From CAZUZD01 sp964624465 (GTDB taxonomy: Bacteria; Planctomycetota; Planctomycetia; Isosphaerales; Isosphaeraceae), in contig CAZUZD010000328.1 of assembly GCA_964624465.1 (NCBI GenBank), forward strand, positions 1 to 6,700: a stretch of DNA of 6,700 nt, given 5' to 3'. Position 1 is the stretch's first letter. The number at the start of each line of letters is the position of its first letter. Shown here in pieces: positions 6,249 to 6,700 of this stretch. The notes beneath the pieces are model-generated. The model made no database searches. It saw nothing but the letters and a program-made list of their open reading frames with translations, and was not told where the DNA came from. The position numbers and the translations under genes are program-made.

Positions 6249-6700
6249 TCAGGCGGGCGAGGGGGACGACGACGGGCCGCCGCCGGCGCCCGGGGTGGGG
6301 CCGCCGCCGCTGCCCATGCCGAAGCCGGGGCCGGTGACGCCGATCGGGTTGGACTCCGACTGCTGCGCGACCGAGCGGGGGATGGCGCCGACGACCTCGT
6401 CGACCAGGCCGTATTCCTTGGCCTGCGGGGCCGTCAGGTAGCGGTCGCGCTCGGTGTCCTTGGCGACCCGCTCGATCGGCTGGCCGGTGTGCTTGGCCAG
6501 GATCTCGTTGATCACCTGGCGGCTGTGCAGGATCTCCTGCGCCTGGATCTCGATGTCGGAGATCTGGCCGCCGACCTGGCCGTACGGCTGGTGGATCATG
6601 ACCTTCGAGTTCGGCAGCGCGAACCGCTTGCCCTTGGCGCCGCCGGCCAGCAGCACGGCGGCGCCCGAGGCGGCCAGGCCGATGCAGTAGGTGGCGATCG
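6249..6700 (-). CDS. clpP: ATP-dependent Clp protease proteolytic subunit, first copy (ClpP1), 5'-truncated by window edge
   Basis: The frame stays open to base 6700, so the N-terminal part lies outside the window; 149 complete residues are visible. The triad is present: Ser11 of the fragment in GLAASGA, His36 in MIHQPYG and Asp85 in DTERDRY. The handle region with EILAKHTGQPIERVAKD (about 65-81) is typical. Two points are unusual. The residue after the catalytic Ser is Gly, where most ClpP proteins and the neighbouring copy have Met. After the normal ClpP end (about SVAQQSESNP) there is a Gly/Pro/Ser-rich tail of about 32 residues, including GMGSGGGPTPGAGGG. It is clearly a different paralogue from the downstream copy, not a recent duplicate. 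It is probably the upstream gene of a clpP1-clpP2 pair encoding a hetero-oligomeric protease core. Confidence 0.95.
   Translation of the reverse strand, partial: IATYCIGLAASGAAVLLAGGAKGKRFALPNSKVMIHQPYGQVGGQISDIEIQAQEILHSRQVINEILAKHTGQPIERVAKDTERDRYLTAPQAKEYGLVDEVVGAIPRSVAQQSESNPIGVTGPGFGMGSGGGPTPGAGGGPSSSPSPA

Noticed and set aside
1..6700. CRISPR arrays, tRNA or rRNA genes, insertion sequences and toxin-antitoxin or defence genes
   Set aside because: No regularly spaced direct repeats, tRNA-like folds, transposase motifs or defence-family motifs were seen on either strand.

Overview
This is a very GC-rich bacterial chromosome segment. It most resembles a planctomycete, possibly of the Isosphaeraceae. 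That placement is an inference from base composition, the GAF-SpoIIE phosphatase style and two different clpP genes in tandem; no rRNA or other phylogenetic marker is present. The genes are mostly ordinary and I found no convincing new multi-gene system.

Layout, left to right. (1) The 3' part of a plus-strand GAF / SpoIIE-type (PP2C-like) serine phosphatase, a partner-switching regulator, cut by the left edge. (2) A hairpin, then a convergent minus-strand multi-pass membrane glycosyltransferase of the GT39/ArnT-like type. Its 5' end runs into the divergent fabI region and its start is uncertain. (3) fabI, enoyl-ACP reductase, on the plus strand with a good ribosome binding site and a sigma-70-like promoter candidate. 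(4) A very stable hairpin, then a plus-strand MutT-type Nudix hydrolase. (5) A convergent minus-strand class I SAM methyltransferase of clearly lower GC than its neighbours, with its own promoter and Shine-Dalgarno sequence. (6) About 460 bases of non-coding DNA rich in inverted repeats. (7) Two minus-strand ClpP protease subunits: clpP2 complete, and clpP1 cut by the right edge and ending in an unusual Gly/Pro/Ser-rich tail. A long imperfect hairpin lies between them.

Functionally the window combines housekeeping genes (fatty acid synthesis, nucleotide-pool sanitation, protein turnover) with a signalling phosphatase and two surface or specialised-metabolism enzymes (glycosyltransferase, methyltransferase). 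Only the two clpP genes look like a working unit, probably the two ring types of one ClpP protease. The features most worth a second look are the inverted-repeat-rich stretch at 5258-5505, the low-GC methyltransferase, the ClpP1 tail, and the glycosyltransferase/fabI divergent junction.
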